DNA of 64,000 nt, from the NCBI GenBank assembly GCA_018136815.1, contig CM030938.1, positions 5,790,494 through 5,854,493 of the forward strand, in the 5' to 3' direction. The notes below the pieces were generated by a model. It was given only the letters and a program-made list of their open reading frames with translations. It did not search any database and was not told the origin of the DNA. The translations under genes were made by a program, and so were the position numbers. Positions 31,590 through 43,236 of the stretch are shown here, piece after piece. The first letter of the stretch is position 1. Each line of letters begins with the position of its first letter. The DNA is from Isochrysis galbana (lineage: Eukaryota > Haptophyta > Isochrysidales > Isochrysidaceae).

Positions 31590-33902
31590 ATCGTTATAGT
31601 TTCAGCGATGGAGCGCGCGCCGACCGCTCCCACCTCCCAGCCCCCTGCCGTCACGACGCCCCACCGGGGCCGCCCCAAGCCGCCGGAGCCGAAGCGCTCG
31701 CAGGCTGCCCCCCTCACGGACAGTGACGTCGACATGATGTTCCCGCCCTCACCTCCCCAACACCACCAGAAGCAGGGAAAAGGCAAAGTCGTGTTCCCTG
31801 CAGAACAACAGGGCCAGCCTCTGGCCCTGCCGCCTGCCACTGCCGCCTTGCCACCCCAACCCCAACAAGGACTCCCCATGGTGGGTGGCAGCACTGTTGC
31901 CACCCCCATGGAGGCAACTCCTACCACCAGTGCACCCCTCGTGGGCGGGCACTTCACACAACAATCAATCCTGGGGGCCTTTTCGGCCTCCAACCTCTCA
32001 AAGAACACCAACCAGAAATCGTACGCCGAAGCGGCTGGACCCATGGCAAAGCAGCCAGCACAGAAGCAGCAAGCCCCACCTCAACATACTCAACAACCCA
32101 CGCTACCCTCGCGCAAGCGAGCGGACCCGCAATCGGACCCAAAACCGAACCCACCCAAAACAACACAATTCACCTCTCCCCCTCATGATCAAGATGAGGA
32201 AGAAGAACCGGAGGACACTCCTTTTTACATTCAGCTAGCGCAGCTAGCCGACGACAAGAAGGACATCAAGAGTGAGGACATGGCAACCTACATGAAGTTC
32301 CTTCTTTCCAAGCTAGAAGGCTTGGGCGCTACCCCGGATGGGATGGACAAAGGCCGCAAAGGGCCTTGGATTTTTTATGTCGATGACGACGCACACGAGC
32401 AATTCAAGGCCGCATACGGCGACAAACTTCAAGCTACCCTATCGGGCGTCTCACATGAATTCGCGATCACCTATGGGGCGCTAGCCGACTCAGCCCCTCG
32501 CAAGTCAAGCGCGATCCGATCCTCTCTAAAGGAGGTAGCCACGTACATCGTCTTTCGTATCTTTGACCCGGTCAAAGCATACAAGACCAAGACTCGCCAC
32601 CTGGCTAGCGCGCTGGAGCGTGAAGGCTTCCACGTGCTGAGGGGCAATCAACAGCGCGCCAAGACTACCCTCGACGGATAAAGGTACCCAGCTTTCTAGG
32701 ACCAGTCCTAGAAACTAGGACGGACTTTGCTAGGTGAGAGCATGAGCATACCATGTTATTTTGTCCCAAACCTTGGCTATTGAGTTACCCCATGCATGTC
32801 CTCATTAAATGTTCCAAGTGTACCTAGGCACCATTCCCTCAGCAACACCAAGTTTTGTGACGCGTTTGCGGGTCACCTGGTCGGAATTGCTGCTTGTCCT
32901 AGAAACGGGAGAAATGGCTAATACCACCCAATGGGGAGCTCTTCTACCCATGGTCCCCAGGAGATGAAATGTTGCTTTGACTGCCCTCTTTGAGACCTTC
33001 AGTGACCACCAAGCTTGGTTTTGTCATCTAAGTGTCCAATCCGCTAGCCTACTGCTCCAAAAGGTCTAAAATAAAACTCCTCTGGTGCGAGCGGACGCCC
33101 GAGTGCAGCACCGCATGCTGAATGTGGTAGCAGAAGTAAGCAAAGACAAGCTCCGCAGAGTTGGTCATGGGGAGAGCTAAGGTTGAATGGGATGTGGAGA
33201 TGGTTTGCTTCAGGTGATGGGATGTCTCATAAGCTCACCATAGGCTATAATGGAGGCATGATCCGCAGAGTCCTAGAAATCCAAGAATTTTCTAGGACGT
33301 GGTCCTAGTTTCTAGGACGGAATTTTTTGTCCGTCGAGGGGATCACTAAAGTGGAATCGGGCAAGCGCCCGATTTGGCACTTCTATGTCTACACGGACAC
33401 GTCCGCCCTAGGGCATCGCTTCCCTAGGAACATCCACGTGACCCTCGACGACGGGGAGAATTTCAACCTGGACTACGCGGTCCGCTCTTCGGTTGAGTGC
33501 GTAACCCCTGAGGGTGAGATTGCTATACACGGCGCCCCGGGAGGTTGCAAAGGCTACGACAAACCATGGGCCATATCGTTTCTGCGTAAGAACCAAGTGA
33601 GCTTCCGCCAATGTACTTGCGAGCAAGACAAGGCGAAAGCGGAGCAACGCAAGAAGCAACGTGCAGCAAGCAACGCCATGGATTATCGAGCCATGATGGG
33701 GCTCGAGGCGGCGGCTCCATGCCGTCGTTTCATGGCCGGCGAATGCAAGAACAACCGCCTGAAAGGGCGGCAAATTGTTCAATGCTCATCTAGCCACGAC
33801 ATCCCAGGATGTTGGGCGAAAGATCCCAAGACGGGCAAGCAAGTTTGTATGGTAAAATGCAATCTCAAGAGGGAATCTTTCTCCTTGATGCAAGTTGCAT
33901 GA
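31590..33902 (+). pseudogene. LINE ORF1 protein gene interrupted by a MITE
   Basis: ORF1 coding is 31608-32674 plus 33338-33902. Removing the MITE and one TCGA copy restores the frame (the codon at the junction becomes GAG) and gives a 543-aa protein. Residues 1-200 are Pro/Gln/Thr-rich with SRKRADPQSDPKP. A conserved acidic-helical block EEPEDTPFYIQLAQLADDKK follows, then a globular middle (WIFYVDDDAHEQF, SSLKEVATYIVFRIFDP, RPIWHFYVYTDTSALGH). Near the C terminus a CCCH-like finger, C-x7-C-x12-C-x3-H (CRRFMAGEC to CSSSH), could bind RNA. The leader AAAAACTATCGTTATAGTTT just before the ATG is shared with the other copies and marks the LINE 5' end. No endonuclease or reverse transcriptase follows, so the copy lacks its ORF2. 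Confidence 0.82.
32671..33337. mobile_element. MITE M1: 659-bp element (32675-33333) with TCGA target duplication
   Basis: TCGA flanks both ends (32671-32674 and 33334-33337). The termini are CGGATAAA and TTTGTCCG (inverse CGGACAAA), an 8-bp TIR with one mismatch. Both ends also carry inverted GTCCTAGAAACTAGGAC subterminal repeats. There is no coding capacity, so it is non-autonomous. The 4-bp palindromic target does not match TA or TTAA families. A diverged copy lies at 26185-26690. Confidence 0.85.
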
Positions 33903-34300
33903 AAGCCCTTGGTCCCGTTGGTTTTTGGTTTTCCCTCCCCCTTGGCTGCTACTCGGGGTTGCTCGATAGAAACGTCTAGAAGGTCCACGCTCAATAGCAA
34001 GATTTCTTCGATGGCAAGGATACCTCGCCGCGATCTGCGATCTGTATCCAAGGTGATCGCCGCGGTTGCGCGACATAACGTTCCTCTTCGACTTTCCGCC
34101 TTGGTGGGAAAATCCAAAGCGAAGACACGCTCCGACCATCGCTTTGGATTCTCTCTCTCTCTCTCTCGCTCTCTCTCTCCGTCTCTGCGCGACGTGTTTG
34201 AGTTACCGGCGATGTGGGGTCTCGGTTATTTCACATTTCACGTTTTGCTTGGTTTGGGTGAATGATTCTGGTGCGTTCGTGAGTCGGTGCATCCTGTTGT
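33903..34300. other. Sequence between LINE ORF1 and proline-rich element fragment
   Basis: Contains a short CT tract (34149-34180). I see no coding domain. Part may be LINE ORF1-ORF2 linker or the leader of the following element. Confidence 0.35.
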
Positions 34301-34645
34301 TTGTCTGCATCGTTGTCCGACGTCCTGTCGTCAGTCGTCATCCGTCGCTCTCGCTCTCGTCGCTCTCGCTCTCGTAACACTCGTACCCTACAAACTCGCC
34401 TCGCCTCACCAGCCACTGCCATCACAGCCCTCCTCTCACTCACCCTCGCCTCTCGCCGCTCGCTCGATGTCGCTCTCGCCGCCGTCCTCGCCCTCGCTCA
34501 AGCCCGCCTGCCCGCCTTCCTCTGCTGACGGGCCTCAGCCCGTCAGCGTCTCCGAAGTCGTCTCCTCAGCCGCGCCTGCCGCCGGCATGCCTCCCTCCTC
34601 ATTGCCCTCAGGCCCTATGGGCCATCACAATTCGTCAACGTGTAG
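34300..34645 (+). mobile_element. Truncated start of the proline-rich (methyltransferase-element) ORF
   Basis: Starting near CGTCCTGTCGTCAGTCGTCA, it matches 48495-48840 base for base over most of its length, including the ATG of the frame MSLSPPSSPSLKPACPPSSA and the GGCCCTATGGGCCA palindrome. It breaks off after AATTCGTCA. Two frameshift-like differences exist downstream of the start. Confidence 0.8.
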
Positions 34646-34674
34646 CGGAGATTTTTAAGAAGATTTTTTTTATT

Positions 34675-34772
34675 GAGTGACCGGGCTAGTGAAAAAAAAG
34701 AGCGGGCGTGGCTACGAGCTACCTATTCAGGGCGCCGCGCGTGGTGAGAATATTAAGAACGTTTTTGGACCC
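34675..34772 (+). repeat. Solo TIR-like end followed by an E3 repeat copy
   Basis: GAGTGACCGGGCTA matches 14 bases of the right terminus of the nested transposon at 10244-10260. It is followed by GGGCGTGGCTACGAG and GCGCGTGGTGAGAATATTAA, the E3 repeat. No left TIR partner was found upstream. Confidence 0.5.
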
Positions 34773-34809
34773 CTGCTCGCCTTCTTCTCTCTCCCCATAT
34801 GCTCAACGT

Positions 34810-35725
34810 TCACTCGCTCGCAACTGCCGGAAGTTCCACCTGGTACCATACTTCATTGTCGCGGTTCCACGGTAGGGCAAAGAGCTCGTTGTACTGGGCG
34901 AGCATCAGCGCTGCCTCGGCCCCCCCCTCAACGTCGACCAAGTTGTAGCCCGCTGCCTCGAGCGAGGAACGCAGCTGGGCTGCCCGTCCAAGGACGACAT
35001 CCGGCACGGCATAGCCTGCAGTGGTTTGAGAGTCGGCGCGTTCAGTCATGCACAGGAGCGCAACACAAATTGAGCGTGTCTAGACTATGGCGCTAGGCTT
35101 GCACACACCAGAAAAGCGACCGACTCCCACAACAAGCGGCGGAATGTCGCGGAGGGTGAGAGCCGAGTAGAGGGGCGCCTGTGAGAGGTGCACGCGAAGC
35201 CAGGTGAGTTTGGCTGTGTGATGTCCCGATCGCCCGCTTACGCCCGTCGCGTGCATCAAAATAGGCGCGTACCGGTGGTGGGACGGGTTCGTCCTCCGGA
35301 TCGAGCGGCGTGTGCGGATTTGGCAGAATGTACCACATGGTCTTTGGTTTTGCCGTCGGCCGCATCACACATGGCGCCGTCTTAGGCATCGGAAGCCCCG
35401 CTTCGGTCTCTCCTGCGCAGTAGCCACCGAGCAGTTCAAACCCCTCAGGCCGCTTCTCGTACTCACACTCCACCACTGCCAGCCGCTGGTACCTCCTTAC
35501 CTCGAAGCCGTCTTGCTTGGCAAGGACTTCGAACTGCGGAAGCTGTAAACCCAACTTTTGTGCGAGTGCGAGGCCATCCTCGTCAGGCGCGGCCTCCTTC
35601 TTGCCGAAGAGCGAGTCGAAGAGAAGGAGCGGTCGTCCCGCCCGCTCGACAATCCTCGTTACGCTGGCCGACACGGGGAGCAGCGCGAGAGTGGAGAGAG
35701 CGGCGAGAGAGCACAATGCCGCCAT
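34810..35725 (-). CDS. SOUL heme-binding family protein, three exons
   Basis: SOUL/HBP proteins bind heme or tetrapyrroles; plastid and eyespot forms exist in algae. Inferred exons are 35725-35273, 35178-35109 and 35015-34810. The introns (94 and 93 bp) are GT-AG and the phases fit; the product is 242 aa. The N terminus (MAALCSLAALSTLALLPVSA) is a signal peptide. The SOUL core begins FEVLAKQDGFEVRRYQRLAV followed by VECEY, then TMWYILPNPHTPLD. The short exon 2 supplies TLRDIPPLVVGVGRFSG, and exon 3 continues YAVPDVVLGRAAQLRSSLEA and ends with NELFALPWNRDNEVWYQVEL, the usual family ending. The family fit of the joined protein is strong support for this splicing. A (CT)n tract on the coding strand starts 8 bp upstream of the ATG and runs about 280 bp. 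Confidence 0.9.
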
Positions 35726-35732
35726 CGCCGTC

Positions 35733-36014
<282 letters not shown>

Positions 36015-36574
36015 TACCGACTACCGACAAAAATGACGACAGCTAGCCCAATTACTATAAAATCGATAACCATCTCTTCAATATTAAATGTTTAATTCGG
36101 ATATGTGGGGAAAGGACTAAATAAGTAAACAATAGCAAGGGACAGAAAATAAACATCTCAAGTTTCTGGGCTGCTCGGCGTGTAGCGAACTCCCGGCGCG
36201 TGCCCATCTCCTGGCAGTGGTGTCCTTCGTGGCTTCGTGTCGCATTCGCGATGTCTCAAAGGCAAAAAGAAATAACAGTAAAGAAAAACAGTTAAACGTA
36301 GAAAGAACAGAGGAAGAAAGAAGAAGAAGAGTGAAAAAGAAGAGAGAAAAAAACCCAGAGTATATAGCGCGGTTCTCAGCCCTTCCCATCGGCCCTATGG
36401 CTACGTAAATAACTCTCGCGTGGCACATAGTGGTTCAACCCACCGCCTCCACCAACCTTTTGCTCTGGGTCGCGAGTTCGAGTCCGGACGGAGCGCTCTG
36501 CAGTTCGAGCCCCGCTCCTTCTCCTCTCCGCTCTTCTTCTACAGTTAAATTCCACGCTCTTCTTCTACCAGTCA
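36015..36574. other. AT-richer spacer with a tRNA-like box B
   Basis: Holds a relatively A-rich patch (36250-36360) and a tRNA-like block at about 36418-36500. No protein gene is supported. Confidence 0.35.
36418..36500 (+). other. tRNA-like (possible SINE head) sequence
   Basis: TGGCACATAGTGG resembles a Pol III box A and GAGTTCGAGTCC a box B, about 50 bp apart. The arms around box B do not pair (GCGAG with CCGGA), so it is not a functional tRNA. A tRNA-derived SINE or chance similarity are the options. Confidence 0.3.
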
Positions 36575-37200
36575 ACTAAGTTTATACTTAGCTCGCCCAT
36601 GGGGGGGCACGAGCCCCCCCCTCTCTCCACTCCTCCCCCGCCATGGGGGAGGAACCACCCATCCTCCTGGCACGCCTGATGGCTTGCCAGGAGGCCACTG
36701 CCCTGCTGACCCTCTCTCCCACAGACAGGCTCGCCTGATTCGCCCATCCTGGCCCGGCGTGGCCAGCCCATTGCTCCAACCCCTCCTCCCCCCCTGTTCG
36801 ACAGGCAGACAGGTGCAGCGTGGGGACCCCTGAGGCTCAGGAGCGCCAGCGAGGGAGAGGCAGGGGAGGCCAGGGCCCAGCCCCAGCCTCCTCTGCCCCC
36901 TGAGCTGGCCTCCATGAGCCTCCAGGGTCGCCAATGGGCAGCTGCAGGCCTGCCGCAGGCGCGCCATCGCGCGTGCCGCAGGAGAGGGGAGAGAGAGCGC
37001 GGAGAAGGGGGTGGGCGGAGCGGAGCTCCGCCCACCGAAAAATAGGTAAGTCCCGCACCTGTTTACAGGATAAGTCGGGACTGAGGTCGCCGCCCACTCG
37101 GAGACACAGGAGGAAGAGAGGGAACAGATCACCGGGGGGAGGCGCGGGCCACCGGACCATATCTAAGCCCTTCACCCCAATCCCCCTAGTAGTGCACGGG
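36575..37200 (-). repeat. Repeat family E2, longest copy
   Basis: Starts with the palindromic end AACTAAGTTTATACTTAGCT and the G-run hairpin, then CCATGGGGGAGGAACCACCC and GGCTTGCCAGGAGGCCACTG, matching 16660-16810 in inverse. The segment beyond about 36760 is found only here in the window and may be the internal part of the element. Remaining frames are low-confidence. Confidence 0.6.
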
Positions 37201-37344
37201 GGGAGCCGCCTGATGGCGGGGGGAGAAGGGCTGGGAGCGTGGGGGTGTAGAAAGTTTTCCTACGTGAGTAGAAAGTAGAGGGTCCACGGCTGCGTGCGCG
37301 GTGAGACTATTAAAAGGTTTAATCTTCTACCAGTAAATTCCACG

Positions 37345-37444
37345 NNNNNNNNNNNNNNNNNNNNNNNNNNNNNNNNNNNNNNNNNNNNNNNNNNNNNNNN
37401 NNNNNNNNNNNNNNNNNNNNNNNNNNNNNNNNNNNNNNNNNNNN
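37345..37444. other. Assembly gap (100 N)
   Basis: One hundred N, a conventional unknown-length gap, placed just before a (CT)n tract that probably broke the assembly. Confidence 1.
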
Positions 37445-37461
37445 TTATACTTTATTATGTG

Positions 37462-37982
<521 letters not shown>

Positions 37983-38034
37983 GCACCACCTCTCTCTCCC
38001 TCGCCTGCAGCCAGAGGCCCAACGAGACCTGACG

Positions 38035-38814
38035 ATGCTCAGCACTGCTCCCGCTCTCGCCACCACCTCCGCAGCCGCGCTCCCTCTACCGAGCCATCAG
38101 CCCTCGTGGCAGCAACAGCTCTCCACTTCTCTCAAGCGCTCCTCTCGCTCTCCCACCGCTAAATACCTCCAGCTCGCCACCGTCACGCCCGATGGACTGC
38201 CAGCCGTCCGCACGCTGGTCTTTCGTGGATGGCTCTGGCAAACGTGCACGCTCATGATGATCACAGACGCGCGCTCGAGCAAGCTCGAACACATTGCCCA
38301 GCAGAGACGCTGCGAAGTCGCGTGGTACATCGAGAAGACGCGTGAGCAGTACCGGATCCGTGGAGAGATGAGAGCTGTGTATGCGGACGAGCCGAGTGAG
38401 AAGCTGAGGCGAGCGAGACTCACTGTCTGGCGTAATCTGAGCGACTCAGCGCGCGCGCAGTTCGACGATCCAACGCCCGGAGTGCCCATTGGCGAGCTGC
38501 TCGACCACCCTGGCGCACTTGATACTGCGGTTGGCTCGCGTGCGAGCGCTGGCGAGGCGCGCGCCAACGATGATGGAAAGCAGGCGCCCGACGAGACTGG
38601 CGCTGATGCCCCCCCCCCCTCGCTCAACTTCGTGCTGCTGCTCATGCGCCCCGATGGAGTGGACCAGCTGTGCCTCTCGCGGCCGCAGCGCCGTTGGATT
38701 CATGAGCTGTGCCCTGAGGAAGGCGCGCCAGGTTTGGAGGCCCCAGGAGAGACGGCTCCGGCGGACGACGCGGCGGCCGCTGCGGCATGGCGAACGGTCG
38801 AGGTCAATCCTTGA
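38035..38814 (+). CDS. Pyridoxamine 5'-phosphate oxidase-like FMN-binding protein (Alr4036-type)
   Basis: A split-barrel flavoprotein, probably FMN-binding; the exact reaction is unknown for this subgroup. The single exon encodes 259 aa. The order of motifs fits the family: SSRSPTAKYLQLATVTPDGL and PAVRTLVFRGW (first strands), LMMITDARSSKLEHI (phosphate-binding region with RSSK), CEVAWYIEKTREQYRIRGEM, then RARLTVWRNLSDSARAQFDD P and, near the end, FVLLLMRPDGVDQLCLSRPQ followed by RRWIHE, the typical C-terminal R-x-W-like end. A low-complexity insert (about residues 175-198, rich in Ala, Gly and Asp) precedes the last barrel part. The leader (LSTAPALATTSAAALPLPS) could be a targeting peptide. 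Confidence 0.85.
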   Translation: MLSTAPALATTSAAALPLPSHQPSWQQQLSTSLKRSSRSPTAKYLQLATVTPDGLPAVRTLVFRGWLWQTCTLMMITDARSSKLEHIAQQRRCEVAWYIEKTREQYRIRGEMRAVYADEPSEKLRRARLTVWRNLSDSARAQFDDPTPGVPIGELLDHPGALDTAVGSRASAGEARANDDGKQAPDETGADAPPPSLNFVLLLMRPDGVDQLCLSRPQRRWIHELCPEEGAPGLEAPGETAPADDAAAAAAWRTVEVNP

Positions 38815-39430
38815 CGCGTTCTCTACCCGCCCGAGTGACATTATTGCCCACAGCACTCCCACGTGCCGATTGGTTGGGCTTGGTTGCAACTCCATGCGTG
38901 TTGCTCTACGGAGTTCTGATGGATTCTTGAGTTCAAAGATGGGGTAAGAGTACTGTTATGAGCTCTCAATAAGAGTAATAGCTATCTATACCTGCGCCGC
39001 CCGTCAAGGCTTCCACCCACCGGGCAAATAAAACATCAACTCCCGGTGGTGTGGCCTGGCTAGACGCGCGTATGTGCGCTCTGGCGAGATTTTGAGCCCA
39101 TTCTTCCACTGCGGCGTGGACCGCGGTCGCGTGGGCCATACTCACGGCGCCACCCACAAAACGAGCCTCGCCGACAAACGCCGGATGGCGGATGGGGGGG
39201 GGAGGGGGGGGGGGTCGAGCACAAGAGCGCGGCGAGGGCGGCCTTGACGCTGGTGCTCGTGAGCAAGGTGTGGGTGTCGATGTGCCCCAACGTGGAGAAG
39301 CTGGAAGTCGGTGGCAAGTTGGGGCGAGGGCGAATCCTGCGAGGGGCGGCGCTCGGGATGGTCAGGACGGGTACGCGTGTGGCCGAGGGGGGCGTATGCG
39401 CCGCGCACTACGAGGTCGCGCGACTCCCTC
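38815..39430 (-). other. Possible 3' exons of an unrecognised minus-strand gene
   Basis: A minus-strand frame 39157-38966 ends AVEEWAQNLARAHIRASSQA then a short tail and stop. An upstream frame around 39317-39215 reads SSFSTLGHIDTHTLLTSTSV then KAALAAL. The two look protein-like and lie tail-to-tail with the PPOX-like gene. I could not define splice sites or a family, so this is a weak call. Confidence 0.25.
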
Positions 39431-40583
39431 TCCGTCGCCGCGCCCCAGTTCCCTTCTTCCCGTATCGTCCCGTATCGGTCCGCCCCCCTCTCCTCTCCCT
39501 CTCCTCTCTCTCCCTGGCTCCCCCGCGGAAGCCCTCTTCCCCCTCTCCCCTCCCGTCTCTCCCCGAGTGCTTCCTTGAGTTTCCGGCCCCCTTTTGTCTA
39601 TTTCTTTCCCGCGCGATTCCTCCCCCCCCGCGCGTGACGTTTTCTCTCTGTGTCTTGACTACGCTCCGCGCTATCGCTCGAGCGCCCTCTGTGCCCCCTC
39701 GTCCGTCCGTCCTTCGTTCCCGTTCTCGTGCTGCTATGCCCCGTGATGGCTGAGAGTGCGCCCATGTCTTCGGCCCCGTCCCCACACGCCTCCTCGGCTC
39801 CCCATTGTTCACCCCCCATGCTCCAGTTGGGCCATACATCTCATGTTACAGTTCATCCTCCACTCACACCCAGCCGCACCACAGCCACAGCTCCACACGA
39901 TCCACCACAGCTTGGAAGATGGATTGGAAGCCATTGGCCGAAGAAAGCGCCGCTCCTGCTACAACAGCTCAGGCATCTGCAGCCGACATTGAGCCTGCTA
40001 AATCTGCGAAAAGTTCACTCGGCAACGGACTTGCCAGTTCAATCTTTGCTACCCCGCTTGCCCCCACGTTTGACATGCCGGGACCTGCTGCCTCTGATGC
40101 CTCGTTGTGGCAGCACAATGAGCAGGATGATCCAGATAAAAATAAAAATAAAATAATTAATGTTATATCCTAGCCACCCCCACTAGCTAATTGGACACAA
40201 CTTTTCCGTCCCGGAATCCCGCCATGCCTGACGAGCCAGGTGTCCGAGTGCTACCTGGGGGAGGGAGCGCGCGGCAAGTAAAAAAAAATCTTCTTAAAAT
40301 TCCCCGCTACGCGTGCGGCGTGAGGCAGTGTGCTAGTGTACCTCCCTACTACCCAACCTTAACCCCTGACAACCCCCTCCCCCTTTCCCAGTTCCCTCTT
40401 TATCGGAGAAGCTGGTTCCGGGGAGGCCGCGCGCGCTGCTTCGGCCGGGAGTTGGAGAGAAGGGGGCTGGAGACTGTGATTCGTCCTTTATGCTAGTGTT
40501 AATTCGGGTTGCCTTCTATTGTATATCGTGGGATCCTCATTGATATCCTCCGCGGTTTCTTCTAAGACGCGGTATTAAGTGCC
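39431..40583 (+). other. Possible proline/serine-rich element ORF start and downstream spacer
   Basis: A CT-rich leader (39430-39730) precedes an ATG at 39736 or 39747 and a Ser/Pro/His-rich frame. A second frame contains MDWKPLAEESAAPATTAQAS and ends at about 40173. The layout (CT-rich leader, Ser/Pro-rich start) resembles the element ORF starts at 48648 and 51975. An AT-rich run of AAATAAAAATAAAAT type is at 40138-40160. From 40200 to 40583 I see nothing but LINE 3' flank. Confidence 0.3.
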
Positions 40584-43236
40584 TTAGGTGATGTTACGGA
40601 TGTCTAGACCTCTCGCCGCCTGCAGGAGGTCTTCCGATGTTCCTAGGTTGAACTCCTTGTCCACCGTGTAGAGCGGACTTATCAATTTCTTAATGTGTTT
40701 GTTACTCGGGGCGTGTAGCCCCATATTCTCTCGTTGTTTTTTCAGCCTCTGAAAGAACCCGACTTTCGCCGTTACTAATAGGTGGTATCTCGCAAGGATC
40801 GCTCTTAAGATCGACCTAACGGACCTTCCGTCCGCGTTGCCATATTGGATGTTATAAAAGTCAGTTAGGATGTACCTCCACGCCAGGATGCCTAAGTATC
40901 CCGAGGAGGGGTGCGGTCTGTCCACTTGATAGCAGAAAAGTCGTTGGGCTGTCTCGGATCCCGGCCTAAGGCTAATCCCCAGAAGCCCTTCTATGAATTC
41001 AAAGATGGGCTCCGTCGCGATACATGAGGCCAGGTGGGTGGAGCTTTCAGGGGCTATGCCGCAAAAGCGGCATGTTGGATCGTCAGCAAAGCGGTTCGCT
41101 GTAGCTAACCTCCTATGTAGGACATGTTTGAAATGCAAATAAGAGTCTCTAGGCGTCAAAAAGTTATATTTGTATAATTGCGATATTTGTTTCCACTTTC
41201 CCGAGAGGACCGGTAGCCTTTTTTCCCATCTTAGTGTGGATTTTTGTGTTTTGGTTTTCCTCAAAGCGAGGAACGCTTTAGTCAAGTCCCTGACACTTAC
41301 ATCCTCTAGTGTTGTACGCGTGCCGTTTAGCATGTATTCTTGAGGTAACGGGTACGCCGTTTCCGCCGGGCCGTCGTACGCACGTCCCCACTTCAGCGGG
41401 GTGTATAGTTCGTCGGGCAGTAGTTGCGGGCTAATCCGCTCGTGGATGTGGGGCTCTCCCATGACATTGAGCTGGACTTTGTGGTAGTCGCCTCTTCGGC
41501 GCAGATAAAAGTTATGGTCTATGTCAACTAGGATCTCGCCTAGATCGTGTGCGTCCGGATCTTCCTGAGGGACTATCTCTTGCTCTTCTGGAGCCGGGGG
41601 CGGAGTCTTCGCTTGTTTTCTAAGAAGGTTCATATAATCGAAAGTGGTATGTATTAGTCTTGATCTCGTCCACTCAGAAATCTTTTCCCACGACTTAAGA
41701 AAGGGGCCTACCGATATGTAATTTCCCCTATGGCGTATCCAACGTTCTCCGTCCGGCAAGTAAGCCGCGCATTCTTCCATAGTGTAGACGTCCCCCGTAT
41801 CCGGGTTTATGGTGTTGTGAACAATAACTGTCTGTAGAGACTCCCATTTCGACCTATGTGAGTGATGAATAGCCGGAGGCTTGTGGAAAAGATTGTGCCA
41901 CATCGGGGAGCCCTGAGTGCCTTCTCGTGTGATTTCTCCCCTAAGGAAGTTGATCCTTCTAAAGTTTTCCAGCGCGTGTTTCCAGAAGGCCGGGAGCGTG
42001 TTATTGCCGCGAATGCTAGCCGTGAGGCTCTTCGAGTCGACCTTCGAAAAGACCGCCGCTCGCCCTAAGGGGGTGCGGCTGAACCATTGATCCAAGACTA
42101 TCTTCCACTCCGCCATTGACGGGTTAAGATATCGGACTATCCATATCGCTTGGAGCGCCCTCGTGTGTTCGGCCATGGGAAGTAATCCGACCCCCAGTAG
42201 GGGCCCTTCTTCGCTCGTGCCTACCCTCGGATATGCCGGAAGGGTTATCCATTTCGGACCCTCTTGCGAGGAGCCCAGCTCGTCCACCTGTAGCCGGGGA
42301 GACCTATCCCATAGTATAGTTTGAACGTCCGAGTCTATGGCCTCCATGAACCATGCCGGAGGGGTGGACGTGGATAGCCAATATCTCGGCGTCCCGTAGA
42401 TTATGAAGTTTACTAGTAGCGTCCTCCCGTGAATGGAGAGACTCTTCAGACCCCTCCAGGTTGCGACCTTTTTCTTAAGCTTCGCGTAGAGCTTTTCCCA
42501 GAAGGAGTCGTCTTCTAGCCCTTCCCAGAAAGGGACTCCTAGAATGGTCGCATACTCGCCTTCGCCGAGTGTTTTAAGATAAGCTAGCGTCTCGGGGACC
42601 TGCGCCCCTGTAAGCGATCCCATTCTTATTAGTATACTCTTGTTTTTGTTCACCCTAGCCCCGGTGGCGGTTCCATAGCTCTCTAAGATGTGCATCGCCC
42701 TCTCAAGTGACTCGAAAGAGTTCGCTAAAATTTGCGTGTCGTCGGCAAACTGCGAAAGCCTTAACTCTCTAGGTCCTATTGTGATTCCCTTCATCTCAGG
42801 GTCGGCGTTGACTAGTCGTGTTAGGCCTTCGGCCACTAAGAGAAAAGCTAGGGGCGATAGCGGGCACCCTTGGGGCATGCCGCAATGTATCGTGAAGGGA
42901 TTGCTGCGTCTACCATTGGCCTTGATCCATCTGATCGGAAGGGAATCCGCGTTAGTTAATAGTGTTAGCCATCTAGAGTAACCGGGGCCGAAGCCCAATG
43001 CCTGTATCGCTTTATGATAATAATCCCAACTGACTCTATCGAAAGCTTTCTCCCAGTCTATCGCCAGGGCTAATCCCTCTTCGTCTGCGTCATCCAGGTA
43101 CGCTTGCACTAGCTTTAGCAGATGGGTGGCTTCGCCTATCATCCTCCTAGGCACAAAGCCCACTTGCTCCTTGGAGATGATCGTATGTATCGTCTTTTTG
43201 AGTCTGTTAGCTAGGATCCTGGCGAGGATTTTGTCA
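40584..43236 (-). pseudogene. LINE ORF2: reverse transcriptase and C-terminal zinc finger, N-terminal part deleted
   Basis: The frame encodes the RT from KILARILANRLKKTIHTIIS onward; the endonuclease and RT start are absent. RT motifs are intact: QVGFVPRRMIGEATHLL, AIDWEKAFDRVSWDYYHKAI (first catalytic Asp region), GMPQGCPLSPLAFLL, LSQFADDTQILANS (FADD box) and GVNKNKSILIR with LGVPFWEG. Further down are a thumb and an RT-associated finger, PTCRFCGIAPESSTHLASC (CCHC). About 880 codons remain open without a stop, so the copy is young. On the coding strand it is preceded directly by the ORF1 start region (next entry). The plain RT call is firm; the clade is undetermined. Confidence 0.9.

Noticed and set aside
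35237-35242. Alternative donor GTAAGC for SOUL exon 1
   Set aside because: It leaves phase 1 and puts exon 2 out of the SOUL frame. The GTACGC donor at 35272 keeps the frame and the family match.
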